A stretch of DNA of 64,000 nt from Oleiagrimonas sp. C23AA. GTDB taxonomy: Bacteria > Pseudomonadota > Gammaproteobacteria > Xanthomonadales > Rhodanobacteraceae. Where the stretch lies: assembly GCF_011759385.1 (NCBI RefSeq), contig NZ_JAARLY010000004.1:124001-188000 (forward strand). The letters are read 5' to 3'. The notes below the pieces were generated by a model, which did no database searches, was not told where the DNA came from, and saw only the letters and a list, made by a program, of their open reading frames with translations. Both the position numbers and the translations under genes were made by a program. Below, piece by piece: positions 54,354-63,977 of this stretch (position 1 is the stretch's first letter; every line of letters starts with the position of its first letter).

Positions 54354-55265
54354 ATGATCTATCGCTATTGTTGGCCGCTAGCGGCCGTTTTGGCGCTGGC
54401 CGGCTGTGCCAGTCCGACCAAGCCGACGCCGGCTCCGGTTGCCACCCCTGCGGCTCCCGCGCCGGCAGTCCGGCCCGCCGCCGACCAGGGTCCGAAGGCC
54501 GATGACGGCCTGAACGCTGTGGCCTGGGCGCAGACGGCGGTCGAGCACGACCTGGTCTATCGCGAGGTGTATCGCAACGCCCGGGAGAAGCTGCTCAAGG
54601 CACTGCGTACGCCGGGCTGGGATGCACTGGAGCATTCGGAGCGCCAGAACAAGCTCAAGGGTCTGAAGCCGGCGGTGGTGCTGGATGTGGACGAGACCGT
54701 GCTGGACAACTCGCCCTATCAGGCGCGCCTGGTGCGTGCGCACAAGGAATACAACGAAGCGTCGTGGGCGGCCTGGGTGAAGGAAGAAAAGGCCAAGGCG
54801 CTGCCTGGTGCGGTCGCGTTCACGCAGTTTGCCGCCAAGCACGGCATCGCGGTGATCTACATCACCAACCGCGCCAAGGATCTGGATACCTACACCCTGG
54901 CCAACCTGCGCAAGGCCGGCTTTCCGGTATCCGGGCCGCAGGCGTTCCTGGGCCTTGGCACCTATGTGAAGGGCTGCGAGCAGATCGGCACGCAGAAAAC
55001 CTGCCGCCGTCAGCTGATTGCGCGCAAATATCGCGTGCTGATGCAGTTTGGCGACCAGCTGGGCGACTTCATGACCGTGTACGACAATTCGCCGGCCGGT
55101 ACCCGCCGTGCGGTCAAGCCGTACCTCGATTGGATTGGCCAGCGCTGGTTTGTGCTGCCCAATGTGACGTATGGTTCGTGGCAGCCGGCGTTGTTCAACA
55201 ACGACTGGGCGCAGCCGCGCAAGGTGCGCCGTCAGATGATGCTGGACAAGCTGCATTACAATTAA
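54354..55265 (+). CDS. HAD acid phosphatase lipoprotein (class B/C type, e(P4)-like)
   Basis: A 303-residue lipoprotein: lipobox LAGC in LAAVLALAGCASPTKPTPAP, then a Pro/Ala linker. The HAD phosphatase domain follows (about 90-280) with motif I VVLDVDETVLDNSPYQ, motif II in IYITNR, and motif IV QFGDQLGDF. This is the family of Haemophilus outer-membrane acid phosphatase e(P4), which takes phosphate from nucleotides such as NMN. GAGG at 54343-54346 supports ATG 54354; ATGs at 54333 and 54336 are alternatives. It is divergent from the AI-2E gene. Confidence 0.9.
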   Translation: MIYRYCWPLAAVLALAGCASPTKPTPAPVATPAAPAPAVRPAADQGPKADDGLNAVAWAQTAVEHDLVYREVYRNAREKLLKALRTPGWDALEHSERQNKLKGLKPAVVLDVDETVLDNSPYQARLVRAHKEYNEASWAAWVKEEKAKALPGAVAFTQFAAKHGIAVIYITNRAKDLDTYTLANLRKAGFPVSGPQAFLGLGTYVKGCEQIGTQKTCRRQLIARKYRVLMQFGDQLGDFMTVYDNSPAGTRRAVKPYLDWIGQRWFVLPNVTYGSWQPALFNNDWAQPRKVRRQMMLDKLHYN

Positions 55266-55290
55266 TTCAGCACGGACAGGGATTTGCCAA

Positions 55291-55321
55291 TTCAAACTTA
55301 AAGTATTGCTTTAAGTTTGAA
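55291..55321. promoter_or_regulatory. Perfect 13-bp AT-rich palindrome
   Basis: TTCAAACTTAAAG (55291-55303) and CTTTAAGTTTGAA (55309-55321) are perfect inverted copies around TATTG. The AT-richness in a GC-rich genome and the overlap with a -35-like TTGCTT (55306-55311) favour an operator over a terminator. Confidence 0.65.
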
Positions 55322-55398
55322 GCGCAACTATGCTTTGCAGCGTCAGTTTGGTGCTGCAAAGCGCTGGCTGACCATTTCCCTTCCGGCTAGACCGGATT

Positions 55399-55439
55399 GC
55401 CCCGTCCGGGCGCCTGCGGCGCTGGCGGGGCTTTCTTTT
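55399..55439 (+). terminator. GC hairpin with T-tail in the 55.3 kb intergenic region
   Basis: GCCCCG (55399-55404) pairs with CGGGGC (55426-55431), and inside it GCGCC (55410-55414) with GGCGC (55418-55422). TTTCTTTT follows (55432-55439). It would end a transcript of about 100 nt from the promoter at 55306-55334. Confidence 0.7.
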
Positions 55440-55532
55440 GCTTGGTGTGCCGGGCCGACACGCACTTGCCCGCGGCCCACGCGCTCTCTAACCTGCGCGG
55501 TCCTACCCCTTTGGTCTAACAAGGACGCCGTC

Positions 55533-56516
55533 ATGCGTAAGCCTCGACTTATCGCCTCGGTCGCCGTCACTGCCGGCGTGCTGCTGGCGACCGGCTGCTC
55601 CCACGACGACAACGCGCAGCAGGCGCCGGACAACGCCTCGCCCAAGGCGGCGGTGATGACCTCGGTGTCGCAGCTGAAAGCCGGCCATTTCGATGCGCTG
55701 ATGCAAAACCTGCTGCCGCCGGCCGACTACAAGACCATGCGCGCCGACTGGAGCGCGCATCGCGGCAATCCGGACAAGATCACCCCGGCCCAGCGCCAGC
55801 GCTTTGCCGAGCAGATGCACAACCTGACCGAGCCGGGCGCCAAGGCCAAGCTGTATCAGGATCTGAAGCCGCGCGTGGCCGCCTACAACAGCAAGTACAA
55901 GGCGCAGTTGCCGATGATGGTGGGTATCGGACAGACCGTGGTCGACACCCAGCTGGACAACAGCAAGACACTCACCCTGACGCAGAAAAAGCAGGCCAAG
56001 GACGTGATCGCCGCGCTGGGCGGCTGGGCCAAGAACGCACCCTGGGGCGATCAGGCCAAGGCCAAGCAGGCCGTGGGCGTGGTGGTCGATACCGCGCGCC
56101 AGGTGGATATCAAGACCTTCAAGCAGGCCTACGCGCTCAATTACGACCAGGCCATGGCCAAGTACGGCCAGATCTGGGGTGGCGCCAAGCAGCTGCTGGC
56201 CATCTACGGCCTTTCCATCGACAAGGCGCTCGATTCGGTAAAGGCCAAGACCGTCGACAACGATGGCCACGTCGCTCACGTGCGGGTGGACTATCAGGTG
56301 CTGGACAAGCCGATGAGCACACAGCTGACCATGATCGAACTGGATGGCCACTGGTACGACCAGGACGTGCTCAACAACTGGCGCCGTGAGCATGCCAAGC
56401 AGACCGCGGCCGCCAGTGCGGCCAGCACGGCTGCCGAAGTGGTTGACCAGTCGGCGCCGCCGGCTGCCTCCACGCCCGGTTCCAGCAAGCCGGCAGTGGC
56501 CGCCAGCACGCACTGA
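55533..56516 (+). CDS. Hypothetical lipoprotein
   Basis: A 327-residue lipoprotein: signal MRKPRLIASVAVTAGVLLATGC with Cys22 as lipidation site. A helical, Gln/Lys/Ala-rich body follows (about 40-290) with segments such as AVMTSVSQLKAGHFDALMQNLLPPADYKTMRADW and MIELDGHWYDQDVLNNWRREHA. The C-terminus is Ala/Ser-rich. It has the look of a DUF-type envelope protein, but I recognise no family. AAGGA near 55520 serves the ATG at 55533. It may be cotranscribed with plsB, whose start is 19 bp after its stop. Confidence 0.72.
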   Translation: MRKPRLIASVAVTAGVLLATGCSHDDNAQQAPDNASPKAAVMTSVSQLKAGHFDALMQNLLPPADYKTMRADWSAHRGNPDKITPAQRQRFAEQMHNLTEPGAKAKLYQDLKPRVAAYNSKYKAQLPMMVGIGQTVVDTQLDNSKTLTLTQKKQAKDVIAALGGWAKNAPWGDQAKAKQAVGVVVDTARQVDIKTFKQAYALNYDQAMAKYGQIWGGAKQLLAIYGLSIDKALDSVKAKTVDNDGHVAHVRVDYQVLDKPMSTQLTMIELDGHWYDQDVLNNWRREHAKQTAAASAASTAAEVVDQSAPPAASTPGSSKPAVAASTH

Positions 56517-56535
56517 CAGGGACCGAGCGCCTCCC

Positions 56536-59103
56536 ATGAGCAAGGCTTCGCGCGGTTCTGCCGCTACAATCAACACCATGACCTTTGCCACTGCCAGCGC
56601 CGAGGGTTTGCCGCAGCCGCGACCCGGGCGCGCGGTGGGCCTGCTTGGGCGCCTGCTGGAGCCGTGGGTGCGCATCAAGCGTGACCCGGTGGAGCCGGGC
56701 GCATTGTTCAAGCCGGATGTGCCGGTGTGCTACGTGATCGAGCGCAATGGCCTGTCCGATGCGCTGATTCTGGATCGCGCCTGCCGCGAAGCCGGTCTGC
56801 CCAGTCCGTTGCAGCCGATCGATGGGCTGAACCTGCGCCGGCGCCGTTCCATGTTTGCGCTGACCCGGCGCGATGGCGTGGTGTTTGGCCGCGCCCGCAA
56901 GCGTGCGCCGGATACGCTGACGCAGATCCTGGATGCGCTGGAGCGCCAGCCCGAGGCCGATGTGCAGCTGGTGCCGGTGTCGATCTATGTCGGCCGCGCG
57001 CCGTCGCGTGATACCGGCTGGTTCCGCGTGCTGTTCTCCGAGAACTGGGTCATGGTGGGCCGTTTCCGGCGTCTGCTGGCATTGCTGCTCAACGGCCGCG
57101 CCACCATCGTGCATTTTTCCGAGCCGGTGAGCCTGCGTCAGGTGCTGGCCGAACGCGGCGGCGAGAGCACCGAACGCCTGGGCCGCAAGATTGCGCGCGT
57201 GCTGCGCACGCACTTTCGCCGCATCCGTGCCGCCGTTATCGGGCCGGATCTCTCGCACCGGCGCACCGTGGTCGACAGCGTGTTGAACGCCGAACCGGTG
57301 CGCGAGGCGATTGCCGCCACCGCCTCCAAGGAGAAGATTTCCGAGGCCAAGGCCTGGCGTCGCGCGCAGGGCTTCGCGATGGAAGTGGCCGCCGACTATT
57401 CGCACCCGGTGGTGCGTTCGGCCTCGTTCCTGCTGTCGTGGTTCTGGAACAAGCTGTACGACGGCATCGCCATGCATCACTTTGACAAGGCCCGTGCCGC
57501 TGCGCCCGGCCACGAAGTGATCTACGTGCCCTGCCACCGTAGCCACGCCGACTACCTGCTGATGAGCTACCAGCTGCATTCGTCCGGCGTGGTGGTGCCG
57601 CATATTGCCGCCGGCGTGAACCTCAATCTGCCGGTGATCGGACCGATTCTGCGTCGCGGCGGCGCCTTCTTCCTGCGTCGCAGCTTCCGTGGCAATGCGC
57701 TGTATTCGGTGGTGTTCAACGAATACCTGGCGCAGCTGGTCGATCGTGGCGTGCCGCTGGAATACTTCATCGAAGGCGGCCGTTCGCGTACCGGGCGCCT
57801 GCTGGCACCACGTGCCGGCATGCTGGCCATGACCATCCGCGCCTTTCTGCGGGCGCCACGCCGGCCGGTGCTGTTCCAGCCGGTCTACATCGGCTACGAA
57901 AAGCTGATGGAAGGCAAAAGCTACATCGGCGAGCTGTCCGGCAAGCCCAAGGAAAAGGAATCGCTATTGGGCCTGCTGCGCGCGACCAAGGTGCTGCGCC
58001 AACGCTACGGCCATGTCGCCTTGAGCTTTGGCGAGCCGATCGAACTGACGCCGATGCTGGAGCAGGCCAGCGCCGACTGGCGCCAGGCCGCGGCCGATCC
58101 GGACGCCAAGCCGGAATGGATGAACCCGCTGGTCGACCGGCTGGCCGAACGCATCCAGGTCAACATCAACGCCACCGCCGATGTGAACCCCATCAACCTG
58201 CTGGCGCTGGTGCTGCTGTCCACACCCAAGCACGCCATGGCCGAGGCCGACCTGCTGGCGCAGCTGGAGCTGACCAAGGCGTTGCTGGTCGAGCTGCCCT
58301 ATTCCGACCGCGTCACGGTCACCGCGCAGACGCCGGCCGAGATCATCGCCTATGGCGAGAAGATGGGCTGGATCGGACGCGTCAGCCACGCCTTGGGTGA
58401 TGTGCTGCGCGCCGAGGACGAGCAGGCGGTGCTGCTTTCGTACTTCCGCAACAACGTGCTGCACCTGATTGCCGATGCCGCCTGGGTTGCCGCGTGTTTC
58501 CTCAACAACCGGCGCATGTCGCGCGCCTCGGTGCTACGCCTGGGCCGCATCATTTATCCGTTCATCCGCGGCGAGCTGTTTCTGCGCTGGGACGAGGAAG
58601 GCTTTGCCGAGCGCCTGCAGGGCGTGGTCGACTTCTTCGTTGGCCGTGGCTTGCTCGAATCGCAGGGCGAGGGCCGCCTGCTGGAGCGCGGGCCGGGCCA
58701 GGACGATGGCGCGTTCCAGCTCAAGACGCTGGCGCGCAGCCTGATGCAGGCCTACGAGCGCTACTACATCGCCATCGCCGCGCTGGTCAAAAGCGGCCAG
58801 GGCACGCTGTCGGCCGGCGCGCTGGAAAGCACCTGCACCACCACCGCGCAGCGGCTGAGTCTGGTGCACGAGCTGAGCGCGCCGGAATTTTTCGACAAGG
58901 CGCTGTTCCGCGGCTTCATCCAGCGTCTGCGCGAGCGCAAGCTGGTGTGGACCAACGAGGCCGGTACGCTGGAGTTCGACCCGGTGCTGGGCGAAGTGGT
59001 CAAGGACGCGCGCGTGATCCTCTCGCGCGAGGTGCGCCATTCCATCCTCAAGATCACCGCTGCGCCCGACGACAAGGACGCGGCCAGCCAGGCTGCGGCC
59101 TGA
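56536..59103 (+). CDS. plsB: Glycerol-3-phosphate 1-O-acyltransferase
   Basis: Inner-membrane enzyme that acylates sn-glycerol-3-phosphate, the first step of phospholipid synthesis, using the product of GpsA. The 855-residue protein has acyltransferase block [18 protein letters not shown] (catalytic His-x4-Asp), block [12 protein letters not shown], block [16 protein letters not shown] and block [18 protein letters not shown]. An ATG at 56578 ([13 protein letters not shown]) is an equally plausible start (841 residues). A -10-like TACAAT (56565-56570) lies 7 bases before it. The length is in the PlsB range. Confidence 0.95.
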   Translation: MSKASRGSAATINTMTFATASAEGLPQPRPGRAVGLLGRLLEPWVRIKRDPVEPGALFKPDVPVCYVIERNGLSDALILDRACREAGLPSPLQPIDGLNLRRRRSMFALTRRDGVVFGRARKRAPDTLTQILDALERQPEADVQLVPVSIYVGRAPSRDTGWFRVLFSENWVMVGRFRRLLALLLNGRATIVHFSEPVSLRQVLAERGGESTERLGRKIARVLRTHFRRIRAAVIGPDLSHRRTVVDSVLNAEPVREAIAATASKEKISEAKAWRRAQGFAMEVAADYSHPVVRSASFLLSWFWNKLYDGIAMHHFDKARAAAPGHEVIYVPCHRSHADYLLMSYQLHSSGVVVPHIAAGVNLNLPVIGPILRRGGAFFLRRSFRGNALYSVVFNEYLAQLVDRGVPLEYFIEGGRSRTGRLLAPRAGMLAMTIRAFLRAPRRPVLFQPVYIGYEKLMEGKSYIGELSGKPKEKESLLGLLRATKVLRQRYGHVALSFGEPIELTPMLEQASADWRQAAADPDAKPEWMNPLVDRLAERIQVNINATADVNPINLLALVLLSTPKHAMAEADLLAQLELTKALLVELPYSDRVTVTAQTPAEIIAYGEKMGWIGRVSHALGDVLRAEDEQAVLLSYFRNNVLHLIADAAWVAACFLNNRRMSRASVLRLGRIIYPFIRGELFLRWDEEGFAERLQGVVDFFVGRGLLESQGEGRLLERGPGQDDGAFQLKTLARSLMQAYERYYIAIAALVKSGQGTLSAGALESTCTTTAQRLSLVHELSAPEFFDKALFRGFIQRLRERKLVWTNEAGTLEFDPVLGEVVKDARVILSREVRHSILKITAAPDDKDAASQAAA

Positions 59104-59152
59104 TCGGCGCGCCTTGACGCCAAGCCTGCACGCATCGCGTATCATCAAGCCC

Positions 59153-59911
59153 ATGAACGACAACGAGCACGCCTCCACCACCCATTTCGGCTTCCGTGAT
59201 GTGCCGGTGGGTGAAAAACAGAAGCTGGTCGGCCGGGTGTTTACCTCGGTCGCGCGCAACTACGACCTGATGAACGACCTGATGTCGTTTGGCGTGCACC
59301 GACTGTGGAAGCGCCATTTCGTCGCCATCAGCGGCGTGCGCCCGGGCGATCGCGTGCTGGACCTGGCTGGCGGCACCGGCGACATTGCCGCGCTGCTCAA
59401 GCCGGTGGTCGGCGCCGATGGCGAGATCGTGGTCGGCGACATCAACGCGGCCATGCTCGGCGTCGGCCGTGATCGGCTCACCGACCGCGGCCTGGTGCGC
59501 GGACTGCGCTGGTCACAGATGAATGCCGAGGCGCTGCCGTTCCCGGACAACACCTTCGATGCGGTGACCATTGCCTTTGGCCTGCGCAACGTCACGCACA
59601 AGGAAAGCGCGCTGGCGGATATGTATCGCGTGCTCAAGCCCGGCGGTCGCGCCCTGGTGCTGGAGTTTTCCAAGGTCAACAGCGAGCTGTTCGGCAAGCT
59701 GTACGATTTCCATTCGTTCAAGGTGCTGCCCAGGCTGGGCCGTCTGTTCGCCGGCGATGCCGACAGCTACCAGTACCTGGCCGAGTCGATCCGCAAGCAC
59801 CCGGATCAGGAAACGCTGCGCCAGATGATGCTCGACGCCGGCTTCGACCGCGCCGATGTGCGCAACCTGAGCAACGGTATCGTCGCCATCCATCGCGGCT
59901 ACAAGTTCTAG
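59153..59911 (+). CDS. ubiE: Demethylmenaquinone/ubiquinone C-methyltransferase
   Basis: SAM-dependent C-methyltransferase of ubiquinone (and menaquinone) synthesis. The 252-residue protein begins near [45 protein letters not shown]. The SAM-binding motif is [15 protein letters not shown] and the family signature [21 protein letters not shown]. It ends [17 protein letters not shown], as in E. coli UbiE. No Shine-Dalgarno is seen; TATCAT (59140-59145) ends 7 bases before the ATG. A strong terminator follows at 59978-60006. Confidence 0.97.
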   Translation: MNDNEHASTTHFGFRDVPVGEKQKLVGRVFTSVARNYDLMNDLMSFGVHRLWKRHFVAISGVRPGDRVLDLAGGTGDIAALLKPVVGADGEIVVGDINAAMLGVGRDRLTDRGLVRGLRWSQMNAEALPFPDNTFDAVTIAFGLRNVTHKESALADMYRVLKPGGRALVLEFSKVNSELFGKLYDFHSFKVLPRLGRLFAGDADSYQYLAESIRKHPDQETLRQMMLDAGFDRADVRNLSNGIVAIHRGYKF

Positions 59912-59977
59912 GCCAGCCTGCGGCCATAGGCATGCCTTTCGGGGCTTATCGACGCCGCACGCCACGTTGCATACTTG

Positions 59978-60006
59978 AAAAGGCCCGCCCTGGTGCGGGC
60001 CTTTTT
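59978..60006 (+). terminator. Rho-independent terminator after ubiE
   Basis: AAAAGGCCCGC (59978-59988) pairs with GCGGGCCTTTTT (59995-60006) around a 6-base loop. Confidence 0.92.
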
Positions 60007-60032
60007 GTTCAGCTGCAAGTGGTCGCCGTCCG

Positions 60033-61793
60033 ATGAGTTCCTCGCGTTCCGATGATTCCAAGCCCACTCCGCCCGAGTCGCTGACCCCGGCAAGCCCCGA
60101 GCGACGACGTCTGTTGGGTGGCCTGGCCGCGGCTGGTGCCGCGCTGGCCGTGGGCGGTTGTGCCAGCAAGAGTGACGCCGGCGCGAAGGGCGCCAAGGCC
60201 GGCGCCGCGACCGCATCGACATCCGCCGGTGGCGCGCAGGCGCAGGCGGCGGGCGAGGCGGTGAGCGATCAGTGGCTGGCCGAGAACATCCACAACGTGG
60301 TGGTGATCTACGCCGAGAACCGCAGCTTCAACAATCTGTTTGCCGACTTCCCGGGGCTGGAAAAGCCGCTCAGCGCTTTGAAGCCCGAGCAGTACGTGCA
60401 GAAAGACCGCGATGGCTCGACGCTCAAGCATCTGCCGCCGATCTGGCACGGCTTGGTGCCGCATCCGCAGACGGTGGGCCACACCACCTATCACATCAAG
60501 CAGGATGATCTGCCGACGCTGACCAATGCGCCGTTCGCGCTGAAAACGCCCGAGGGCGAACCGCTGCCGCACGGCCTGGTGACGCGCGACCTGATCCACG
60601 CCTTCTATCAGAACCAGAAGCAGATCAACGGCGGCAAGAACGACGGCTTCGTCGCCTGGGGCGATTCGGGGGCGCTGGTGATGGGCCACTACGCCGATTC
60701 GGGCGTGAATCTGCGCCTGTGGCAGCTGGCGCGCCAGTACACGCTGTGCGACAACTTCTTCATGGGTGCGTTTGGTGGTTCGTTCCTGAACCATCAGTAC
60801 CTGGTGTCGGCGCAGCCGCCGGTGTATCCGGATGCCGATCACAGCCCCGCTTCGGATCTCATTGCCAAGGTCAATGGTGATCCCAAGGGCACCGATCTGG
60901 CGCTGGCCGAGTCCAGCCCGGCCAGCGCATTGCAGGGCAAGCCCAAGTTCGCCTCGCCCAGCCAGCTGACGCCGGACTTCCGGGCCGTCAACACCATGGG
61001 CCCGCCGTACTGGCCGGCCTTCACTCGCGACAAGGCCGATCCGGCGCTGGCCGACCCCAACGATGCCTACACGCTGCCGCCGCAGACGCACGAGACCATC
61101 GGCGACAAGCTCAGCGACAAGGGCATCGACTGGGCTTGGTACGCCGGTGGCTGGCAGATGGCGGTGGACGGCCACGGTGACGGCGATCCGGCGCAGTTCC
61201 CGCAGCGGCCCAATTTCCAGTACCACCACCAGCCGTTCAACTACTACAAGCGCCTGGCGCCGGGCACGGCGGCGCGCCAGCAGCATCTGCGCGATGGTGG
61301 TCTGGGCGATACCGCCCAGACCAACAAGTTCATCGCCGATGCCCAGGCCGGCAAGCTGCCGCCGGTGGCCTTCTACAAGCCGCAGGGCAACCTCAACATG
61401 CACGCCGGCTATTCGGATGTCGAAGCCGGCGACAAGCACATTGCCCATGTCGTCGACGTGCTGCGCAAGAGCCCGCAGTTCAAGCACATGCTGGTGGTGG
61501 TCACCTTCGATGAAAACGGTGGCTGGTGGGATCACGTGGCGCCGCCCAAGGCCGATCGCTGGGGGCCGGGCACGCGCATTGCCGCGCTGTTGATCTCGCC
61601 GTTCGCCAAGAAGGGCCACGTCGACCACACCGTGTACGACACCGGTTCCATCGCCCGTTTCATCACGCGCCGCTTCGGTCTGGAAAAGCTCAAGGCACTG
61701 GCCGACCGCGAGACCGCCATGCAGGCGGCCAGCGGCTTTGCGCCCGGCGACCTGACCGCCGCGCTCGATCCTCATGCCGGTGGCGAGGTGTAA
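60033..61793 (+). CDS. Tat-exported AcpA / phospholipase C-type phosphoesterase
   Basis: A 586-residue phosphoesterase of the AcpA/PLC superfamily. The N-terminus has a twin-arginine-like region (SPERRRLLGGLAAAGAALAVGGC) that also ends in a lipobox, so it may be a Tat-exported lipoprotein. The catalytic set is ENRSFNNLFADFPG (Glu, Asn), the Ser nucleophile in FMGAFGGSFLNHQYLV and TFDENGGWWDHVAPP (Asp, Glu). Known members hydrolyse phosphomonoesters or phospholipid head groups; the substrate here is unknown. Start 60033 has no strong Shine-Dalgarno. The pip gene starts right after its stop. Confidence 0.88.
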   Translation: MSSSRSDDSKPTPPESLTPASPERRRLLGGLAAAGAALAVGGCASKSDAGAKGAKAGAATASTSAGGAQAQAAGEAVSDQWLAENIHNVVVIYAENRSFNNLFADFPGLEKPLSALKPEQYVQKDRDGSTLKHLPPIWHGLVPHPQTVGHTTYHIKQDDLPTLTNAPFALKTPEGEPLPHGLVTRDLIHAFYQNQKQINGGKNDGFVAWGDSGALVMGHYADSGVNLRLWQLARQYTLCDNFFMGAFGGSFLNHQYLVSAQPPVYPDADHSPASDLIAKVNGDPKGTDLALAESSPASALQGKPKFASPSQLTPDFRAVNTMGPPYWPAFTRDKADPALADPNDAYTLPPQTHETIGDKLSDKGIDWAWYAGGWQMAVDGHGDGDPAQFPQRPNFQYHHQPFNYYKRLAPGTAARQQHLRDGGLGDTAQTNKFIADAQAGKLPPVAFYKPQGNLNMHAGYSDVEAGDKHIAHVVDVLRKSPQFKHMLVVVTFDENGGWWDHVAPPKADRWGPGTRIAALLISPFAKKGHVDHTVYDTGSIARFITRRFGLEKLKALADRETAMQAASGFAPGDLTAALDPHAGGEV

Positions 61794-62750
61794 ATGGCCA
61801 TGCGCAAGCTGTATCCGCCGATCGAGCCGTATGCCACGCGGCGCCTGCAAGTGGATGACATCCACGAGCTGTACGTGGAGGAATGCGGCAACCCGGATGG
61901 CTTGCCGGTGCTGTTTCTGCATGGCGGACCGGGTGCCGGGCTGGCGCCGTATCATCGCCAGTTCTTCGACCCCTCGCGCTACCGCATCGTGTTGTTCGAC
62001 CAGCGCGGCGCCGGCCGCTCGACGCCGTTTGCCGAGCTTGCCGACAACTCCACCTGGCACATCGTCGATGACATCGAACGGCTGCGCCGTACGCTGGATG
62101 TCGAGCGCTGGGTGGTGTTCGGTGGCTCGTGGGGCTCCACACTGGCACTGGCTTATGCGCAGGCCCATCCCGAGCATGTGCTGGCGCTGGTGCTGCGCGG
62201 CATCTTCCTGGGCCGCCCGCAGGAAGTGCGCTGGTTCTACGAGGAGGGCGGCGCCTCCTGGTTGCTGCCGCAGCGCTGGGCGCAATACGCCGGTTTCATC
62301 CCCGAAGCCGAACGCGACCAGCTGCTGGATGCCTACTGGCAACGCCTGACCTGCGACGACGAGGCCACCCGCTTGGCCGCGGCGCGTGCCTGGGGCGCCT
62401 GGGAAGGCGGCGCGCTGACGCTGGAGGAAAGCCCGGACACCGTGGCCAGCTTCACCTCGCGCCAGGTCGCGGTCAGCCTGGCACGCATCGAAGCGCATTT
62501 CTTCCGCCACGATTGCTTCCTTGAGTCGGACCAACTGCTGCGCAACATCGATCGCATCCGGCACCTGCCCGGCACCATCGTGCACGGGCGCTACGACCTG
62601 ATCTGCCCGGCCCGCAACGCCGCCGACCTTGCGCAAGCCTGGCCCGAGGCCGAGCTGCACATGGTCACCGCCGGCCATGCCGCGTCGGAGCCGGCCATCG
62701 TCGATGTGCTGGTGCGCACCATGGACAGACTGGCCGAGCAGCTGCACTGA
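61794..62750 (+). CDS. pip: Proline iminopeptidase
   Basis: Alpha/beta hydrolase that cleaves N-terminal proline from peptides. The 318-residue protein matches the S33 family: LYPPIEPYATRRLQVDDIHELYVEECGNPDG near the start, oxyanion HGGPGAG, DQRGAGRSTP, the nucleophile GGSWGSTLALAYAQ, then RGIFLGR...WFYEEGGASWLLPQ, and the Asp/His triad partners in VHGRYDLICP and AGHAASEP. It follows the phosphoesterase stop directly (ATG 61794, or 61800), so the two are likely cotranscribed. Confidence 0.94.
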   Translation: MAMRKLYPPIEPYATRRLQVDDIHELYVEECGNPDGLPVLFLHGGPGAGLAPYHRQFFDPSRYRIVLFDQRGAGRSTPFAELADNSTWHIVDDIERLRRTLDVERWVVFGGSWGSTLALAYAQAHPEHVLALVLRGIFLGRPQEVRWFYEEGGASWLLPQRWAQYAGFIPEAERDQLLDAYWQRLTCDDEATRLAAARAWGAWEGGALTLEESPDTVASFTSRQVAVSLARIEAHFFRHDCFLESDQLLRNIDRIRHLPGTIVHGRYDLICPARNAADLAQAWPEAELHMVTAGHAASEPAIVDVLVRTMDRLAEQLH

Positions 62751-62943
62751 AGCGACGCCCGCTTTCAATGGGCGGGCGCCATGATGTCGCTTTTGCTGGT
62801 TTGGTCGCCACGCATGCCGCCCGGCAGGGGCGCAGTACCGGCCTGAGCGCGTAAGATGAACGCCTGCCTGGGCGCATCGGCGTGAACTTTCCACGCCGCA
62901 CGGCGTCGCAATGCAGGCTTTGTTCCCGTCCCGCGAGTTGCCG

Positions 62944-63930
62944 ATGCCTTCCCACCTCACCCGCCCGCTGTGGAAACAGCTGCTGTTTCGTCGCCTGAAG
63001 ATGCTGGGCGTGCTGGTCGCGCTGATCGTGGTGCTGGGTGGCGGCAGCTACCTGCTGGCGCCGCAGTGGCTGATGCGTCTGCATGCCTGGGTGCAGGCCG
63101 AGCAGGCCGGACTGGACAGTCAGACCTTAAGCGTGGGCCAGACGCGCTGGTCGTATTACCAGGGTGGCGCGGCTGACGGCCCCACCATCGTGTTGTTGCA
63201 TGGCTACGGTGCCGACAAGACGGTGTGGCTGCCGGTGGCCAAGCAGCTGACGCGCAACTTCCACGTCATCATTCCCGACCTGCCCGGCTGGGGCGATTCC
63301 TCGCGCCAGGCCGGCGCCAGCTACAACATTGATGCCCAGGCGCAGCGTCTGAGCCGGTTTGTCGATGCCTTGCAGCTACCAGCATTCATTCTGGTCGGCC
63401 ACTCGATGGGCGGCGCCATTGCCGGTGTGTACGCGGCCGATCATCCGCAGCGTGTCGCGGGTCTGGCGTTGATGGACAGCTTTGGCCTCAGCGGCAAGAC
63501 CAACGCCTTCGCGCGCGCGGCCAAGGCCGGTAACAACCCGTTCGACTTCACCACCCGCGCCGGCTATGCGCGCATGGCGCACCTGGTGTTCAAGCAGCCG
63601 CCGTGGTTGCCGGGTCGCTTCATCGACGTGCTGGCCAAGCGCAACCAGCGTCGTCACGCCTTCATGCAGAACGTGTTCAATGCGCTGCGCCAGCCTGGCC
63701 AGTACAACGCGCTGGATGCGCGATTGGGCAAGCTGACCATGCCGGTGATCGGCATCTGGTGCCAGCAGGACAAGGTCACCGACGTGTCGGCGCTCAATAC
63801 CTTGCGCTCGGGCCTGACCCACGCCACCAGCATTGGCGCCACCGTCATCAATGATTGCGGCCACATGCCGGAGCTGGAAAAGCCCGACGCCACCGCACGC
63901 ATCATCGAGGGTTTTGCGGTCGCCCACTGA
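62944..63930 (+). CDS. Membrane-anchored alpha/beta hydrolase
   Basis: A 328-residue protein with an N-terminal membrane helix (about 18-40: MLGVLVALIVVLGGGSYLLAP) and a periplasmic alpha/beta hydrolase domain. The domain has LLHGYGADKTVW (oxyanion loop), the nucleophile VGHSMGGAIAG, an acid Asp in IWCQQDKVTD and the catalytic His in NDCGHMPELEKPD. It resembles lipase/esterase-like hydrolases; the substrate is unknown. ATG 62944 is used; ATG 62911 is possible and would add 11 residues. Confidence 0.87.
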   Translation: MPSHLTRPLWKQLLFRRLKMLGVLVALIVVLGGGSYLLAPQWLMRLHAWVQAEQAGLDSQTLSVGQTRWSYYQGGAADGPTIVLLHGYGADKTVWLPVAKQLTRNFHVIIPDLPGWGDSSRQAGASYNIDAQAQRLSRFVDALQLPAFILVGHSMGGAIAGVYAADHPQRVAGLALMDSFGLSGKTNAFARAAKAGNNPFDFTTRAGYARMAHLVFKQPPWLPGRFIDVLAKRNQRRHAFMQNVFNALRQPGQYNALDARLGKLTMPVIGIWCQQDKVTDVSALNTLRSGLTHATSIGATVINDCGHMPELEKPDATARIIEGFAVAH

Positions 63931-63971
63931 GCCGCTTCATCAGCGCTTCATGGCACACCCCGCAATAGCCT

Positions 63972-63977
63972 TACAAT
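63972..63977 (+). promoter_or_regulatory. -10-like TACAAT at the right edge
   Basis: TACAAT (63972-63977) lies 23 bases from the window end, downstream of the last gene. It may belong to a gene beyond the window, but no -35 is clear. Confidence 0.3.

Larger units (their letters stand above)
55266..55532. other. 267-bp structured intergenic region (possible small RNA or leader)
   Basis: Between the acid phosphatase and the lipoprotein gene. It contains a perfect 13-bp palindrome (55291-55321), a promoter-like TTGCTT-N17-TATGCT (55306-55334), a perfect 10-bp hairpin (55332-55362) and a GC hairpin with T-tail (55399-55439). No protein-coding gene is supported. Confidence 0.6.

Noticed and set aside
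60009-62960. 983-codon open frame on the minus strand opposite the phosphoesterase and pip genes
   Set aside because: It has shadow composition (Arg/Gly/His/Gln-rich), no start context and no family motif; the plus-strand genes explain the sequence. The same applies to 32271-34541 on the plus strand.
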